Below, one piece after another: positions 6,857 through 7,371 of a stretch of DNA of 7,371 nt. The notes under the pieces are model-generated. The model saw nothing but the letters and a program-made list of their open reading frames with translations. It was not told the origin of the DNA and did no database searches. The stretch lies in NCBI GenBank assembly GCA_023133395.1, contig JAGLWO010000329.1:1-7371 (forward strand), given 5' to 3'. The first letter of the stretch is position 1; every line of letters begins with the position of its first letter. Both the position numbers and the translations under genes were made by a program. This DNA comes from Candidatus Cloacimonadota bacterium. GTDB taxonomy: Bacteria; Cloacimonadota; Cloacimonadia; Cloacimonadales; TCS61.

Positions 6857-7147
6857 ATGTTAACTGCAAAAAGATTTATCATTCTATTAATTTTTCTCTT
6901 TCTTCTCACATCCTGCATTCCCGGTGATGGTAAACACACAGCAGATAAACCTGCAGGTTTTCTCTGGGGTATCTGGCATGGTTGGATCGCACCGATTTCT
7001 CTTATTATTAGTATTTTCAATCCAACCATTCGTATTTATGAAACTGAAAACATAGGCTGGTGGTATGATTTTGCTTTCTACATTGCTATCCTGGGTGGTT
7101 TTGGAGGGATTTCCTTAACCAGAAAAAGAAGGAAATCCAAAAAGTAA
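6857..7147 (+). CDS. Small putative lipoprotein/membrane protein of unknown function
   Basis: This 96-residue protein starts with a basic residue pair and a strongly hydrophobic stretch ending in a lipobox, Leu17-Thr-Ser-Cys20, as expected for signal peptidase II processing and lipid attachment at Cys20. A short polar stretch follows, then a Trp/Gly-rich hydrophobic segment (34-54, beginning GFLWGIWHGWIAP), a polar link with NPTIRIYE, a WWYDF motif (68-72), a second hydrophobic segment (72-87) and a strongly basic tail (RKRRKSKK). The GFLWGIWHGWIAP and WWYDF patterns look like a conserved hypothetical family, but I cannot name it or its function. AGGAAG (6845-6850) lies 6 bases before the ATG. 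It sits 23 bp after the TerB-like gene, which suggests an operon and possibly a functional link. If Cys20 is not lipidated, the first segment would be a plain transmembrane helix. Confidence 0.75.
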   Translation: MLTAKRFIILLIFLFLLTSCIPGDGKHTADKPAGFLWGIWHGWIAPISLIISIFNPTIRIYETENIGWWYDFAFYIAILGGFGGISLTRKRRKSKK

Positions 7148-7258
7148 GAAGCATACCAACCCTAAAGAAATAAAGAATACAATTATTTTTAGCATTTTAT
7201 TTATAAAATACATATAAAGGAAGAAAGCAGAAAAATAAAGTGTATCCCTGAAAAAGAA

Positions 7259-7287
7259 TTGACATAATTTGCAAATTATAATAAAAA
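7259..7287 (+). promoter_or_regulatory. Candidate promoter with embedded palindrome for the last gene
   Basis: A perfect TTGACA (7259-7264) is followed 17 bp later by TAAAAA (7282-7287), four of six matches. A perfect TATAAT also occurs at 7277-7282, but only 12 bp after TTGACA, too close for a standard promoter. Between them lies a perfect 16-bp palindrome, ATAATTTGCAAATTAT (7264-7279), where a regulator could block polymerase. The downstream ATG is at 7319. Confidence 0.45.
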
Positions 7288-7318
7288 GTTTTTGAGAAAC
7301 AAACTATTAGGAGGAAAA

Positions 7319-7371
7319 ATGAGAAAAATATCATTAGTAATATCAGCTATGATTTTTATTCTTGCTATTTT
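7319..7371 (+). CDS. N-terminus of a probable exported protein (cut by the window edge)
   Basis: A strong AGGAGG site (7309-7314) lies 4 bases before an ATG at 7319. Seventeen codons are visible, starting MRKISLVISAMIFILAI: two basic residues and then a hydrophobic run, as in a signal peptide or N-terminal membrane anchor. Nothing can be said about the mature protein. The gene has its own candidate promoter and lies 171 bp after the preceding gene, so it is probably a separate unit. Confidence 0.75.
   Translation, partial: MRKISLVISAMIFILAI

Noticed and set aside
7194..7209. AT-only hairpin ATTTTAT-TT-ATAAAAT after the small membrane protein, as a terminator
   Set aside because: The stem is only A-T pairs with a 2-base loop, and no T-run follows it.

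Overview
This is an AT-rich bacterial chromosomal window with ordinary housekeeping content and short intergenic gaps. It holds five complete genes and two genes cut by the window edges. The best taxonomic clue is SecA. It is about 1047 residues long and carries two extra segments, an N-terminal coiled-coil insertion and an enlarged insertion after the DEVD region, that I recall from Bacteroidota and other FCB-group SecA proteins. Against Bacteroidota proper, most genes have clear Shine-Dalgarno sites (AGGAG, AAGGAG, AGGAGG), and several gaps hold TTGACA-type -35 boxes rather than Bacteroidota promoters. A low-GC FCB relative such as Cloacimonadota or a similar candidate phylum is my best inference, not a demonstrated placement.

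Left part, minus strand (1-3333): secA, then 19 bp downstream an unrecognised gene that runs off the left edge. The two are probably co-transcribed. secA should start at 3333, not at the ORF limit at 3480.

Centre, plus strand (3334-4155): a 146-bp divergent gap, then a membrane-anchored protein with two tandem ComEA-type helix-hairpin-helix domains, closed by a clear Rho-independent terminator. This makes a self-contained single-gene unit.

Right part, plus strand (4156-7371): a full-length one-chain transketolase with its own leader region containing a perfect 15-bp palindrome. Next come a TerB-like helical protein and a tightly linked 96-residue lipoprotein or membrane protein, a likely two-gene operon whose leader is flanked by a 10-bp inverted repeat. 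After a 171-bp gap with a palindrome in a promoter-like region comes the first 17 codons of an exported protein.

I see no mobile element, CRISPR array, tRNA, rRNA or recognisable riboswitch. I do not see a new multi-gene system. The more unusual items are the duplicated ComEA-type domain, the TerB plus small membrane protein pair, and inverted repeats in three of the plus-strand leader regions. None of the regulatory calls has been tested beyond reading the sequence.
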